Assembly: GCF_028769735.1 (NCBI RefSeq)
Contig: NC_088171.1
Coordinates: 133,409,033 to 133,473,032, forward strand
Direction: 5' to 3'
DNA length: 64,000 nucleotides
From: Zonotrichia leucophrys gambelii
Taxonomy: Eukaryota; Chordata; Aves; Passeriformes; Passerellidae
Shown here piece after piece: positions 21,744-34,000 of this stretch (positions within the stretch are counted from its first letter, which is position 1; every line of letters starts with the position of its first letter). A program made the translations under genes and the position numbers. Below the pieces are notes generated by a model, which had not been told where the DNA came from, searched no databases, and saw nothing but the letters and a program-made list of their open reading frames with translations.

Positions 21744-22147
21744 TGTCGTGGTTTAATCTCAGTAGGCAGCTAAGCACCATAGATCCACTGTTTCACTGTC
21801 CCTCTTGAGAAGAGAATCAGAAGGGTAAAAGTCTAAAAGCAAGTGATGCAGAAGAAAACCAATTGCTCACCAAAATAACAAATGCCCAGTCAATCCCTGA
21901 GCAGTGGCAGCCCTGGCCAACCTTCCTTCCCCACCCCATTTCAACACTGACCAAAATACCATATTGGAATGGTGTGGAATGGTCACTTGGGGTCAGCTGT
22001 CCCAGCTGTGTCTCATTCCCGCTCCTTGTGCACCCTCAGCCTCCTCACTGGTAGGGCAGCATGAGAAGCAGAAAGGTCCTTTGACTATGCAAGCCTTCAC
22101 TATGCAATAGCCAGAACATCCCTTTGATATCCACAGTTTCCATCAGG
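21744..22147 (-). mobile_element. Decayed LTR fragment, minus strand (about 0.4 kb)
   Basis: The left edge TGTCGTGGTTTAATCTCAGTAGGCAGCTAAGCACCA is the reverse of the 3' end of a widespread avian LTR family as I remember it. The right part (GGGGTCAGCTGTCCCAGCTGTGTC…CTTGTGCACCCTCAGCCTCCTCACTGG…AGAAGCAGAAAGG…ACATCCC) matches the U3 of the same family in the right order. The middle, with the TATA and polyadenylation region, is shortened and altered. No target duplication was found and the right edge is approximate. Confidence 0.72.
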
Positions 22148-22441
22148 AATGCAACAGAGTAACTGAGGTTGTTGGTTTATATATATGTGTTTTTAGGAGC
22201 TCGGTGAATTTAATTTTGGTCTATTTTCACATGGGACATCTTCATTATTTCTACTCAAGTAAACCAATAATGACTTAATCACACCAGGAAACTTCCCAGT
22301 CAGAAAGCTGGGGGTGAGGAGCGAGCAGTGTCAGAAGCAGATGCAGGAATGAGGTTATTGCTCTGCAGCCAGAGCTATTTTTTCACTCTATCTGGTGAAG
22401 TTAATTCAAGAATCATGCTCAAAATCACAGCCTGCCTTTTC

Positions 22442-22459
22442 TTTTTTTTTTTTTTTTTT
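22442..22459. repeat. Poly-T run
   Basis: Eighteen consecutive T. Confidence 0.9.
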
Positions 22460-23231
22460 GGTTGTTTGGAGTTGGTCAGCAAATTAGCTGGCAACCTTCT
22501 CTGAGAGGTTAATTAGAGGAGATGCCTCAGGAACACTACCCAGGCACATGCACACGCTGCCTGTTGGGAAGCTGGCAGATGTACAAGAAGCTCAGAAACC
22601 TCTATTTTTTCTAACTGGGGAATCTTTTTCTCCACAGGCCCCAAGTTCAGGCAGAGGTCGGATCCTTGTTTCCTCCCAGTAAGGATCAAAGTCTGTTGGA
22701 AGTGAGTAATGCTTACAGTGGGAATCAGAGCCTCAGCTTATGGCAATAGAAACTGAAGAGACTTTGCAGCTCTCCTAAGTGCAATGGTATTGATTTTCAG
22801 AGTAAGAAGTTGCTGCTCCTATGGTTTAAACGTTATTCTGTTCTCTGATACTTGAAATTGGTTTGTCTTTTAAAAGCTATGCTAACACTTGATGTGTAAT
22901 AAAAGATGATTTTTTTGTCTTTAGTCAGGAATCTCAGCCAGGAATGTGAATTTGAAGCACAAAAGCTATAGAATTACTTCTCAGTCATTGCATTTATTTA
23001 GACTGCGTCCAGTATGGAAATGGCTTCAAATCCAACTTAGTCATTTGCTGTAAATGGACCAGAAAAGAGCTTCTGCCTGAAAGTTTGGGTGGGCTTTGGA
23101 GCAGGCTCACTTGGGGAACTCCAAACAATAGCATGAAATATGATTTACCTGCTCAGTCACAAACTGGTAACAGTGAGTAGAGGCCTAAATACACTCAGTT
23201 CCTTCTGCTCTCCTTTCCTCTCTCCTTCCAT

Positions 23232-23292
23232 AGTCAGATAATGCCATTAGTATAACAAAAATGGCACAGTCAGATAATGGCATTAGTATAAC
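23232..23292. repeat. 25-bp direct duplication
   Basis: AGTCAGATAATG(C/G)CATTAGTATAAC at 23232-23256 and 23268-23292, period 36, one mismatch. Confidence 0.9.
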
Positions 23293-26200
23293 CTGTCTTG
23301 GGAATAGGAGCATTGTTCTGACACTCATTCCCCTGCCTTAGCAGACTTTGCTGACTCCCTAAAGCAAAGCTCATGGTGGTCCTGGTACTAACTTCCCTAT
23401 GGGGTTTCTACCAACACAGGGGAGAGCAGGAGAGGAGCAGGCTTCAAGGAACAGGAGGTGTAATGAACTTGCAGTAACTGCAGTGTCAGTTCAGGAAACC
23501 ACTGACACCCAGTGCTAGCTCCAGGGAAGTCTGGCTCCTACTTTCTCCTGCCCACTGACAACTCCTCAGGCATGAGGAGGGAAACTTGGACCTCCACGCT
23601 GAACAGCCAAATCAATCTGCATAACTAAGAAACAAATCATGAGAGAAACTCCTGAGGTAATAAAGGAACCTTCTATACATTTAAATCTGAGAAGATCAAG
23701 ATTGCATTGATTTATTTACTTGCATTCTCTAGTGACTCAAGTTAATTAAAGGAGATCTCCTGCAAATTCCCCACGAGATACATCAGGGGCTACATGCTAT
23801 TCATACAGGAAATAATAAATTGTAGATGCTGTATTTCCCCACAATATACATCTTTACTGCAGTCTGTCAGGTTAGCCCCAGATACTCATGGCATTGAAGT
23901 CCATTATGATGCTTCTGACTTTCTGGGGTCTATGTAACTCTTTTAATATTTTTGTTTATTATTAAAAAGAGAATCTAGGTGAAACCTTGACTATATTTAA
24001 GGAAGTGCCTTTGCATTTAATTCATCACTTCTCCTTTCATCTCCTTGCAGGACCAACTTAAGGCAACGCACAATCACACCTGTGCTCAGTTTTGCTGCCA
24101 CACCTCCATCAGATTCCCTTGAAGAAACTGGCTGCAGCCTGCTCTAAGTACCCCCACAAGAGGTGGCTGAGAAGTCTCCTCTTTCCTGTAGAGTCACAAA
24201 GTGTCTTATGAGTTTTTGTGGGAGGTAAGGTGACAGCCTCTCAAAGACTTTGGCTCAATGAAAGTCTTCATCAAAGTACCCAATTTTCATTCACTGAGAT
24301 TGATGAATGAATGGTGCATGGAGGAGTTACTCTTTCTTTTGGGTACTGTTTCATGCATTTCTTGCAGCAAGCAGAATCCACCAGCTGGAGTGATGATACC
24401 ATATAACTGAATATTGAGTGAAAATCTATGACACCAGGACCCACAAACTGATAATTTGTAAAATCACACCCCATGAAAACTCTCAGATGAATGCAAAGGT
24501 GAAATAAGACATGATTAATTTATTTACCCAGGAGCATACTTGTTATAATGCTCATCTGAGAAGAGATTTTGTGATCTCTGGAGCAGATCCAAACTGAGGG
24601 CAAGTGGAAGCATAAGGACAGATTGGGGAGGCAGATAATGTGGGTTCAGGCTCCTTCCATCAGAGAGATCATTTCAAAATGGTTTTCCATTGCACCAGGT
24701 GAAAGCACAAATCCCAGGGTGTGGAGTGGGATGAGTCCTCTGGCTGCTCTGTGAGCAGACATAGTGCTTACCCTGCTCATGGGCTCTTCTTTCTCTCCTG
24801 CAGCTATTTATCTGGAAGAACTGTGCAGAGTAATTTTATTCCACCTCAACCAGTGCTAGGCTCATCAGTTTAAGATATTTGGTAAAAAAACCCATATATT
24901 TTGAAAAATTCTATTTGTAAATTTGAAGTATCTTCTAAGGAAGCTTCTAGAATCATATTGTAATTTTTCTATCCTTCTTGATTTCTAATTAATGTTACCT
25001 TGTGATTGTTCCCTTTTTCAGCTGGTGTACACTAGCAATGTGTTTCATGATAGCCACACTGGGCGGGCTAGTGAATCACTAAAAACCATGAAGTCAGCAT
25101 AAACATACTCCTCTCTTTTACCCTTTCTTTCTGACTTCACCCTAGCTTCCTAGATTAGTGTTTCTGGGTGCATGGTGTTGTCTCGGGCCTCCAAAACGAA
25201 TTATAAATGACAAATAAAGTCAGGAAGATATTTGTTTTCTCTGTCACTCACAAGAGTTATGGAAAAAAAAAGTCCTTTGTCTTTGCATAGAAAGATCCTG
25301 CAAAATCGCATGTAATATCTGAATTTTGTAAAGAAACCTGAAACCAGGCAAATGTTACTAATCTCTGCCAATATTTTATCACAGTTTATGCTATAAAATT
25401 GCTGCACACCATTTTTTCCCTGCCATACCCCCTTTATATAGCTCTATTTTGCAAAGTAAAAAGCCTCCAGTGTACTGAATCACAGCCACCTTCACTTGGG
25501 TGTGCTACTTTATAAAGGCAGTTTTGCTACTAGTGGACAACAAATGCCTGTGCATTTAGAGTTGCCCTGAGACTGGTGGGATTACTCTATATTCATTCAA
25601 AAAAAAGTTTTTTGTTCCATAATTTTAGCAGTCCCAAATGGTATTGCAAGTTATAAAAATTTGGGTGCTATCTAATTCTTTGACTCGGGCTGTTATAATT
25701 TTTTCTTGCTGTGAGAAGATATTCCACTGGTGAGAGTAAGGACTGATCCCTGCTGGGCTGCTGGATGAACATTAACAGATAACCAATATTGAGGTAAAAG
25801 AAACCATGAAAAGTGTAAATAAAGGATGGTGGAAAAGCCCAGTTCACTCATTTTTTCTGCTCTATATCTGTGGCTACAGTTATTTCCCCTGGGACCAAGA
25901 CAGTGAAGGAATGCAAGGTTCATCATTTCTCTTCTATCCAGGGAGACCAAATGAGAATGAGAAGAGCAGATGACCATCCTTGTAAGCCAGAAATAAGAAC
26001 CTGTGGTATTCAAGGGAGAGTAGGAAAGAAAAGGAACAGGAAGAAAAACAACAAATGGATTCTTTGAAAAGATCTTTTAGACAATAGAGACAAACTATTT
26101 CAAATGCTGAGTTTTACTTAAAAGTAGTTACATGGTAACCAGTAAATGTACAATAAAAGGAGATACATAAGCTCTCTATTTTGCCTTACATTATTCTTCT

Positions 26201-27933
26201 GAGATCTGAAATGAGATTTATAAATTTCTTTTACTTTCTGGCTTCACAAATTCCGTTGTTTGGCCCATAGAGATGAAAGAGTTCTGCACTTTTGCACAAA
26301 ACATGTTGAGAAGTATCAGTCACCTGGACCTGTTCAAAGGCATTCAGGGCCATGCAGGGAACATGGGTATTGCAAGGCTGAGACATAGACTTCAACTTCC
26401 CAAATAGGTCTCAGGAAAGTGGGAGTTGACTCCCCTTATTCCTTATTCTGGGGAAGTAAGGAAATGCTGTCTTTCCTTTTAAGCCCATAAGGTGTACCTC
26501 ATCACATTGGTTCTCCTCTAACCAATCTCTACCAGAAAGCTGCATATTAAACAGTGAGTTTGAACTTGGATTCTCTGAAGCAAAGAAAGAATGTGAACCT
26601 GAAGAAAGAAAATGACATTTCACCTTCTACACTCACTGTGAGGGAACCACTTACTGGGCTTTGACATGACCATTAATCTGTCCTCATTCACCCATCTCCA
26701 AAAACAGAAGCTATGACTTTGTCTTGTGAAAAATCCAGTAAGCCTTGTGCACACAGGTGCATTTGTGAGGGTGCATGTGCACATGTGTGACACTGAGAAA
26801 TACTACTGGATCCAGTCCTTCTGAGAGATTTATCATAAGGAATTTGTTACTAACAGATACTTTTAGCCTCAAGCAGAGTGGTGGTATCAGCATATGGTAG
26901 AAACATGATTCACAGTACAGAACACTTCAAAATTATTAGATTCTGGTAATATCATAAAACTGTGATGCCAGTGCCCACTCTGTGCTGTGCTGTACGGGCT
27001 GCCTGCCCCAGCCTGCTCCTGTTGGCCCCAGTGTGCACCCTTGTCCCCATGATCCCCTGGGAGCTGCCCTGTCCGTTACACCAACCAGGGTCAAAACATG
27101 TTTCAGCTGCTCCTGCACCCACTTTCTCCTCCAGCACTTGTACTGAGACACAGGGAGACATTCTGTAGAGTGGAGCCTGTGAGGGTCACCACAGAAGAGT
27201 CTTATTTTGGGACTTATTTTGGGAGTTCACATGCACTCCAGGAAATGGAGCCTTGTCATGTCAGGTCAGATCATCTGTGTAACACGAAGTCAGCAAGGAG
27301 AGGTAGATCTTTCCTTCCAGCCAAAATGGATCCTGCTAGACCCTTCAGTGTAAAAATCAGATTTCTCAATGTCTTTGGTATTACAAAAGATTCAGCTGTT
27401 TGTGTCTGCTTCCATGCAGACAGGAGCCAGGTCCTGAGCTGTGCTGCTTCCTGAGCCACTCTGGTTAAGCACAGAGCAGATCTTCAGCTTTGCTGGGGTT
27501 TATACAGCCCCATTGTCATGTGCAATGAGTTCTCAGGATCTCAGCACCAGAGTTTGCTGTCTGAATTGCACCAGTGTCCTAATCTAGATCAGAAATCTGT
27601 TTTGATTTTGGTCTTAAGGGAAGTCACATGCTTTAGTCTCTTGCTGGACTCTTCATTTCTAGTAACTCATTTGGTGTAGACTTTCCATTTGGGATCCAAG
27701 TACTTTGAATACAACAACAAAATAATTTTTCTCCCCACCCCGCTATATTAAAGTCAGGTAAGGGGTCTATTGTTATCACAGATAGTTCTTGTCTTCCATT
27801 ACTTCTCTTATCTAAGCTGTGCAATGCATATTTTTACTTTGTATGTATGTCTCATCACACACAAGCTAAATTCCGGTTAAGGCATAACTTTAATTTCTTC
27901 TGCCTTCATCCTTTCCTCTCCAGAGTTGTGGGC

Positions 27934-28066
27934 TTGGTTTTTGTTTTTCTGTTTGTTTGTTGGGTTTTTTTTGTGTGTGGTTTTTGTTTTTTTTTTTTTT
28001 TGGTTGGTTGGTTGGTTCGTTGGTTGATTTTTTTGTTATGTGGAATTTTGGTTTGGTTTCTGTTTT
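27934..28066. repeat. T-rich / (GGTT)n simple repeat
   Basis: Long T runs mixed with GTTT and five GGTT units (27990-28025). The hydrophobic Phe/Val/Gly frame across it is an artefact of the repeat. Confidence 0.9.
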
Positions 28067-31000
28067 GAGTGAGGGGCACTTAAAGTATCAAAGAGCCCCT
28101 CAAATAACTCAACCTGTATCCCTCAGAATCAAAAAGAGATTTGATGTTCAAAGAGATTAACTGATGTGCTCAGGGCCTGTAAGAAAAGTCTGTGGTAGAA
28201 ACAGTTGTCAGATCCCCTGCAAATCTGAGTAAGCAGGGGCTTAAAAACAAAACCATCCTCTCTCACAGGGTACGAGATTTATCTTCCCTAAGAGCTCTTT
28301 ATTCATTCACTCTCCGTTGTTCAGAATCCCAGATAATAATGTCTGGCAGAAGTTCAGTATGTGCTATCCTACTGTCACTTGTAATTTTCTGGTTACAGCA
28401 TAATCTTCCTGAGTTCCACAGCTGCCCATTCTGCAGTTTCTTAAATCTTCCCCTGAAACCAGCTGATGTTAGGAACAGACTATTTGACTATCTTTTCTGG
28501 TAGAGAATGAAAATTCTACCCCTGCTTTTAACAGCATAGCCACTTCCTGATGCTCTCTCCAAAGAGATTTGGATTCACATTGAATCCAAAATTCCTAACA
28601 TTTGGCAACTGGACTGATCTAGTAAGCTGGATTTTGCAAAAGTAGTCTGAGTCTGATACTACCAGTATTTTTGATAAATAATTAAATGGTGACATGAGGA
28701 GTTCATATACAAAAGTATGTAAACTTCAAATGGCTTTTATAAAGGAAAAAAATTAGAATAAACCAGATGCAGCTTAACAGGGTGAGTGAAATACATGTAC
28801 GGATAATGAGATATGTGCTCACAAAAAATGTGAGCTGGACTGCAGGTCTAGAGAAAAAGAATGTAAATCCTAACCACAGCAAATGTAAACACAAAAAAGG
28901 TATTTTTGTGTGTAAAGTAACTGTAAAGTAAATTTTCATAATTCTTCCTAGTTTTAATGACTCACCATGTGTTGTGTTTTTCATGCTGCATCTTAGGAAA
29001 GGTATGGACTACCTAAAAGGAAACCAACCTGAATGCTCAGTAACTGGGAGAACACAACCTGTGTGAGAAAAATGAGCATACCTGGGATGTGTTTAAGAGG
29101 AGTCAACATTCCCAAGGTCCACCAAACCAGTCCTTCCTCTAACTCTGACTATTTAACTCTCTGTAATTAACAGCTGAGGACACACAGGCTTAAACATTGA
29201 CTCCAAGATATTCCTCCCTGAATTTAATGCCTTTATCCAGGTTAAGGGGAAACCTTGGGTATCTTCTCTGGAAAGCATTTCAGAATCCTTGGAACATTAA
29301 ATTAACAGGAAGAAAGACTTCAATTTTCTTTACAAAATTATGTTCATCACAATCCCCTTTCTTAGCAAATTTCAAGCCCCTTGCAGGAGTGAAACTTCTC
29401 TTCTGGCATTTGTCCACCTCTAGTCATCAAAATGGCCTTCAACTAATTTAATTAACAAATAATGACACAGAATAGCTTTCACTTATTTTCCCTCAGCAAA
29501 TTTTCTTTTTATTTCTGGAAATTTTATGGTATTAATTTTTGATTTCCAAATGTAATAAATCCAGGGATATGAGCATTAGCATGAGTTTATGAGGCCTAAC
29601 ATTTTATTACTCACACAAAGCTTTTCTGGATGAGACTTGTAAAACAAATCCTGTTTTCCTCTAAGTTAAAGGGCTGGTAGCACACCGAGTGAGGCTGGAG
29701 ATACCTGAGATATTGCTTCAATTTCTACAGCCTTGGAAACACTTCCTCCCCCACCCCCTATGGAAAAGTGTGATTTAAAAGAGACTTTGGCTGAGCTCAA
29801 AACAATCTCTGAAAACCTATAAATCTTTATTAAATTCTGTGTTAAAGCTCAGCTGAGGAGGAGTGGAGCCACACTTTGTTCTGAGGATGCTTTTGCTAGG
29901 AAATACTCAGGGGCCTGTAACAAGCACGGAGCTCATCTGCAGCTAATGATTTGGAGGAAGGACTCTCCCACACTGCGGGGTGGTATTAAGGGCACTGTGC
30001 TACAGCAGTAGCATTATACTTCATCTGTGACTTAGCCAAGGCTTGACATTTGATATGTGTGTAAAACACCACTTGCATATGGTGCTGCAGCTGAGGGCTC
30101 CTGGGCTGCATGGAGCCCACGGGATGCATCCATCTGGCCTGCAGCCCCGGCGCTGAGGAATCACATCCATGTGGCAGCAGCAGCCGCGGCTGAAGGAAAG
30201 CTACAAGGCGCTCTTGGAGGGTCAGACACTGAGGACCTTGGGAAACTGCTGCCACCTTCATCTGCCCCATGGCTACGGTCCAGCCTGAAGTCCCCCACCA
30301 GCTGTTAGACAGCAGGGTCCAAACTGAGCTAGGTGGTGGAGGAGATGGAGAAGGTGGCTGGGGAAGGGCACTGTGGACCTCTCCCTCCCTCTAGTGGCTT
30401 CCTTACGGATAGGAACTGCTCTGCATCTGCTACCGCTGTGCTAAGGTACTTGACCAGCAGGTTCAAGTATTTTCAGGTTCAGTTTTGCATTTTTAAAATA
30501 TAGATCTAGGCTTAAATGCTCTCAGAGAAGTCCTCACAGTGTGGAGCTGTGCAACTGCGGCCCTCAAGGGACATGGGATGTCCTGGGCAGCCTTAGTGTG
30601 AATCCCATACTAATACAGTGTGTCTTCTTAATCCTCCCTATTGACAAAAGAGCACTAGAGACTGCCAATGGTTAGAGCTTCTTGGGCTTTTGGTTGTTGT
30701 GCCTGGTTTCATAAGATCAACAGATCCATGCCATAAATCCTTGCTGACATATAACAGGGTTCTTAAAAATACTACCAAAATCCATAAATCACACCATTTC
30801 TGTGGTATATTTATTATAGAGACTAGAGTAGTTATGCTCTCAAGAGCATAACTTCACAAAAGAATGATTCAATGAAGGAAAAATAATAGTGGGTAGAAAC
30901 ACAGAGGGAGAGAGAAAAAGGGCTTCTAATGTGAGATGTTACAGGTTTGATTGACTTCACAGTTTGGTTTGTACCCTGTATCTGTCAAAGTATTTGCACT

Positions 31001-34000
31001 TGGCAAGTGAATTTTTCTTTCCTAGGGCTTTTTGTTTTTGTCTTCAGTCAATGAATTCCTGATTTGGAAATATTAGAGAGAGAAGAAAGAATGTGAAGAG
31101 TTAAAAAAAAAAGGAGATGGAAAAGATGGGAAAGGATGGAAATAAGCTGAAATTGCAGTTTCAAAAATTTTCAAACACTGTATCTCCCTTCCTTTTCACC
31201 TGAGTGAACCTGGTGAGTGTGGGCACGTACAGGAGACAGCCAGAGGCAGTACTCAGAGTTGTCATATGAACTACAGGGTGGTAGCACAGCAGAGCAGGCA
31301 CCTGCAGGATCTCCTTTTCCCACTAACAGGTGAATGTTGTATTTTTGAGGATGAAACTCTCCTGCAGCAGAAGTCAACAAGATCTTGCTGAGTATTCTAG
31401 TGTACCATATATGCACCCTGCTGTTTAAACTCATGTTGTGCTGCACTGATAAATAAGTGTTCCCTCTCCCAAATCACGTGGCTGTGGGAAAAGAGGCCTG
31501 CCCAAAGAGGCTTTGCTGGTCTCATGCCCCCAGCCAGCTGCACCTGTGATGCTTTCTGAAAGCAAAACTGGAACCTGCCACCTCCTAGTCTACCAGCTTC
31601 TTTTCAACAGGAACCATTTATTCATTACAAAGCAACATATATAAAAATATGGCCAGTGCTTTACAATGGTGACTGCAATGCTTCACCTGAATTGTTAGCA
31701 CGCTGTGGGGGAAATGTGACAGATTCCATGAGTCAGGCCCTCTAGACAAACACTAAAAGTACCACTTTAAAAGTTATGTTCAATTCTAAATCTCTTTGAA
31801 CACAAAAGGAACCAATGAAGAAATGCAGCACTACAAAGAAAACAAAGTGCTGCAGTGTTTCAAGTACAGGAAAGTAAAAGCAGACAAACAGCTTGATTAA
31901 ATCTGATAGACACCATTACTTTTGTTCCAGCAGCAAAAAGTACATTTCAGATGGTGCTTTCATCTCTCTTTTACCTCCAAGCAAAGGTCCAAAAATAACC
32001 CCAAAGAGTGAGAAGCACAATGTGTTTTTTCTTCCTGCTTGGCTGGCGAGGCTGAATCACAGACCCACAGGACTGTCTTCCTTTGAGATGGAGAGTGATA
32101 CTATTAGCCTTGCATTACAGAAGGGAAATTGAGGCACACAGGAGGCCACATGACTGCTCCAACTTTGCCACAAAAGCCTGGGGTGAAGCTCAAAAACTGA
32201 ATCTTCTTTGTTCTGGGCTCATACCTCAGCCACTTCGCTCTCCTTCCAGCTTGATTGAATTATACGTGCTGCTGCCCATGCATCACAGACATTTTCAGGA
32301 AGCAAATATTTGTTTGTTCTACCCAAAGCATGAAACGTGCTCATTGTTATCATATATTAACTAACAGTCAGATGTGAATGGAAACTCAAGTTCCAACATA
32401 GACAACTTCTTTGTTAAATTTTAGGAACACATTTCCCACTTCAAGCTAGATGAAAGGATCTTAACCCTGATTTTTCACTGTGAGCAGCAGCTGCTGTCAG
32501 ATAGTTGGAGAATATAAGGAAAACATAGAGACTGATCCTTTCTTGATTTATTCTCCCATTATTCAGCATAAACACTTATTAATTTTAAAAATTCCTTGGT
32601 AAAATAAAAACATAGCACTTTCATGATACCAAAATGGATATCAGGTCAATATTTTTGCACTTGCATATATTTTAATGTACTAATTGGCTGACAATAGACA
32701 TGTGATTGTTTTCTCCATCTGTAAAATGTCACATAACATTAAAGAGCAATATTTGGTAATCATTGGAATATTTCACAGTTAGTACTTGCATGCTGCTTTT
32801 ATTTTGCTCGTCATTTCCCTTTATAATGTAGAATTTAAAGATGTTTTGTACTTCAATATAAATTCAAGAATGCAGTGTTCATTCTAAAGTCAGGATGCTC
32901 ACAGAAATGTCAAGGATCAAAAAAGCTGATGTTTCCTGTCATATTCAGGTACTTAAATTCCTTACTGTTCTGTTTCTGGAAGCATTAAAGCCTTGTACTT
33001 ATCCATAGGTCAGGCAGCTGCAAATCTGAACTGTGCTCATACTTAAATGCCTCTTTTTAAAGTAGAAGCTGATTCAGACTAATTTGTTCTTGGCCTCTTA
33101 TGAGCTCAGACTACCACTTGAGTCCAATTATATGCTATGTCTTTGTGCTACTGACCTACAATCTACAGGGAGCTGAACTGAGGGCATCTTGTCTGCCTCC
33201 CAAAAGGATTTTGGGATAATGATTTTGAATGTTTAGTGCGACATGAAGCCAATTATTTAATCTTTTGTATATTTGATTTAAGAGCAATATTAGGCAGGAA
33301 TGGAAAGAGAACTCTGTAGTAAAGGTATTTTTAAGTATGAAGGTTTTAAGCCTTTAGCAGTGATTAGGATGTGCGTCACAAAGTAGATAGTGTGTGCATC
33401 TAGTGTTGTCCATGCAGTTCAACATCTCTTTGAGCTGGGAGGTTAATTATTCAACTTATGTATATAGGATTTATTAATAAAGGAGATTATTATGCTTCAA
33501 TAACCAAAGATGCAATATAAACATTCATATAAGTTTGGAAGATTTCAAAGCAGGGTGCCTTTTAATACAGAAACCTTGGCAACAGACATGAAATGTACAA
33601 AAGGAAAAGAAAACATGGGCAAAGTGGAAAAGATGTGCTCTGCTCAATGAATCAGGCTTTTTATGGAGTCTTCTCCATGGACAGTCATGAACTCCTTGGC
33701 CACATGTAGGAGAAGAAACTTCCATAGGTGGCATGAGCAGAGCCTTTCCTTTTACTTCCTTCTGCGGGGCTGTTGCAATTTGTGTAGTATTTCCCAGTGT
33801 AAGGAGATGAGAGCAGCAAGCAGGAACAGCCCAGGTCACACAACTTTTTGCCAGTTCCAGCAAACAGCGTAGCCTGAGGGCAGGCAGGGAATGCACCTTG
33901 GCCTGTTGCAGACCTCCCTTAGCAGACTTGATTGTAATCAATCTTCTTGCTGTTAAGTCTCCCTCCTGGTGGTCTAGTCCCAGCTTCCTAAAATCTGTTT

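Larger units (their letters stand above)
22148..27933. other. Unique sequence, no gene recognised
   Basis: About 5.8 kb without a repeat hallmark apart from an 18-base T run (22442-22459) and a short duplication (23232-23292). A GC-richer patch at 26960-27160 holds overlapping frames on both strands of about 70 codons, with no domain. Confidence 0.5.

Noticed and set aside
27847..28068. Hydrophobic 73-codon frame resembling a membrane protein
   Set aside because: Phe/Val/Trp/Gly runs are the translation of a T/GGTT simple repeat.
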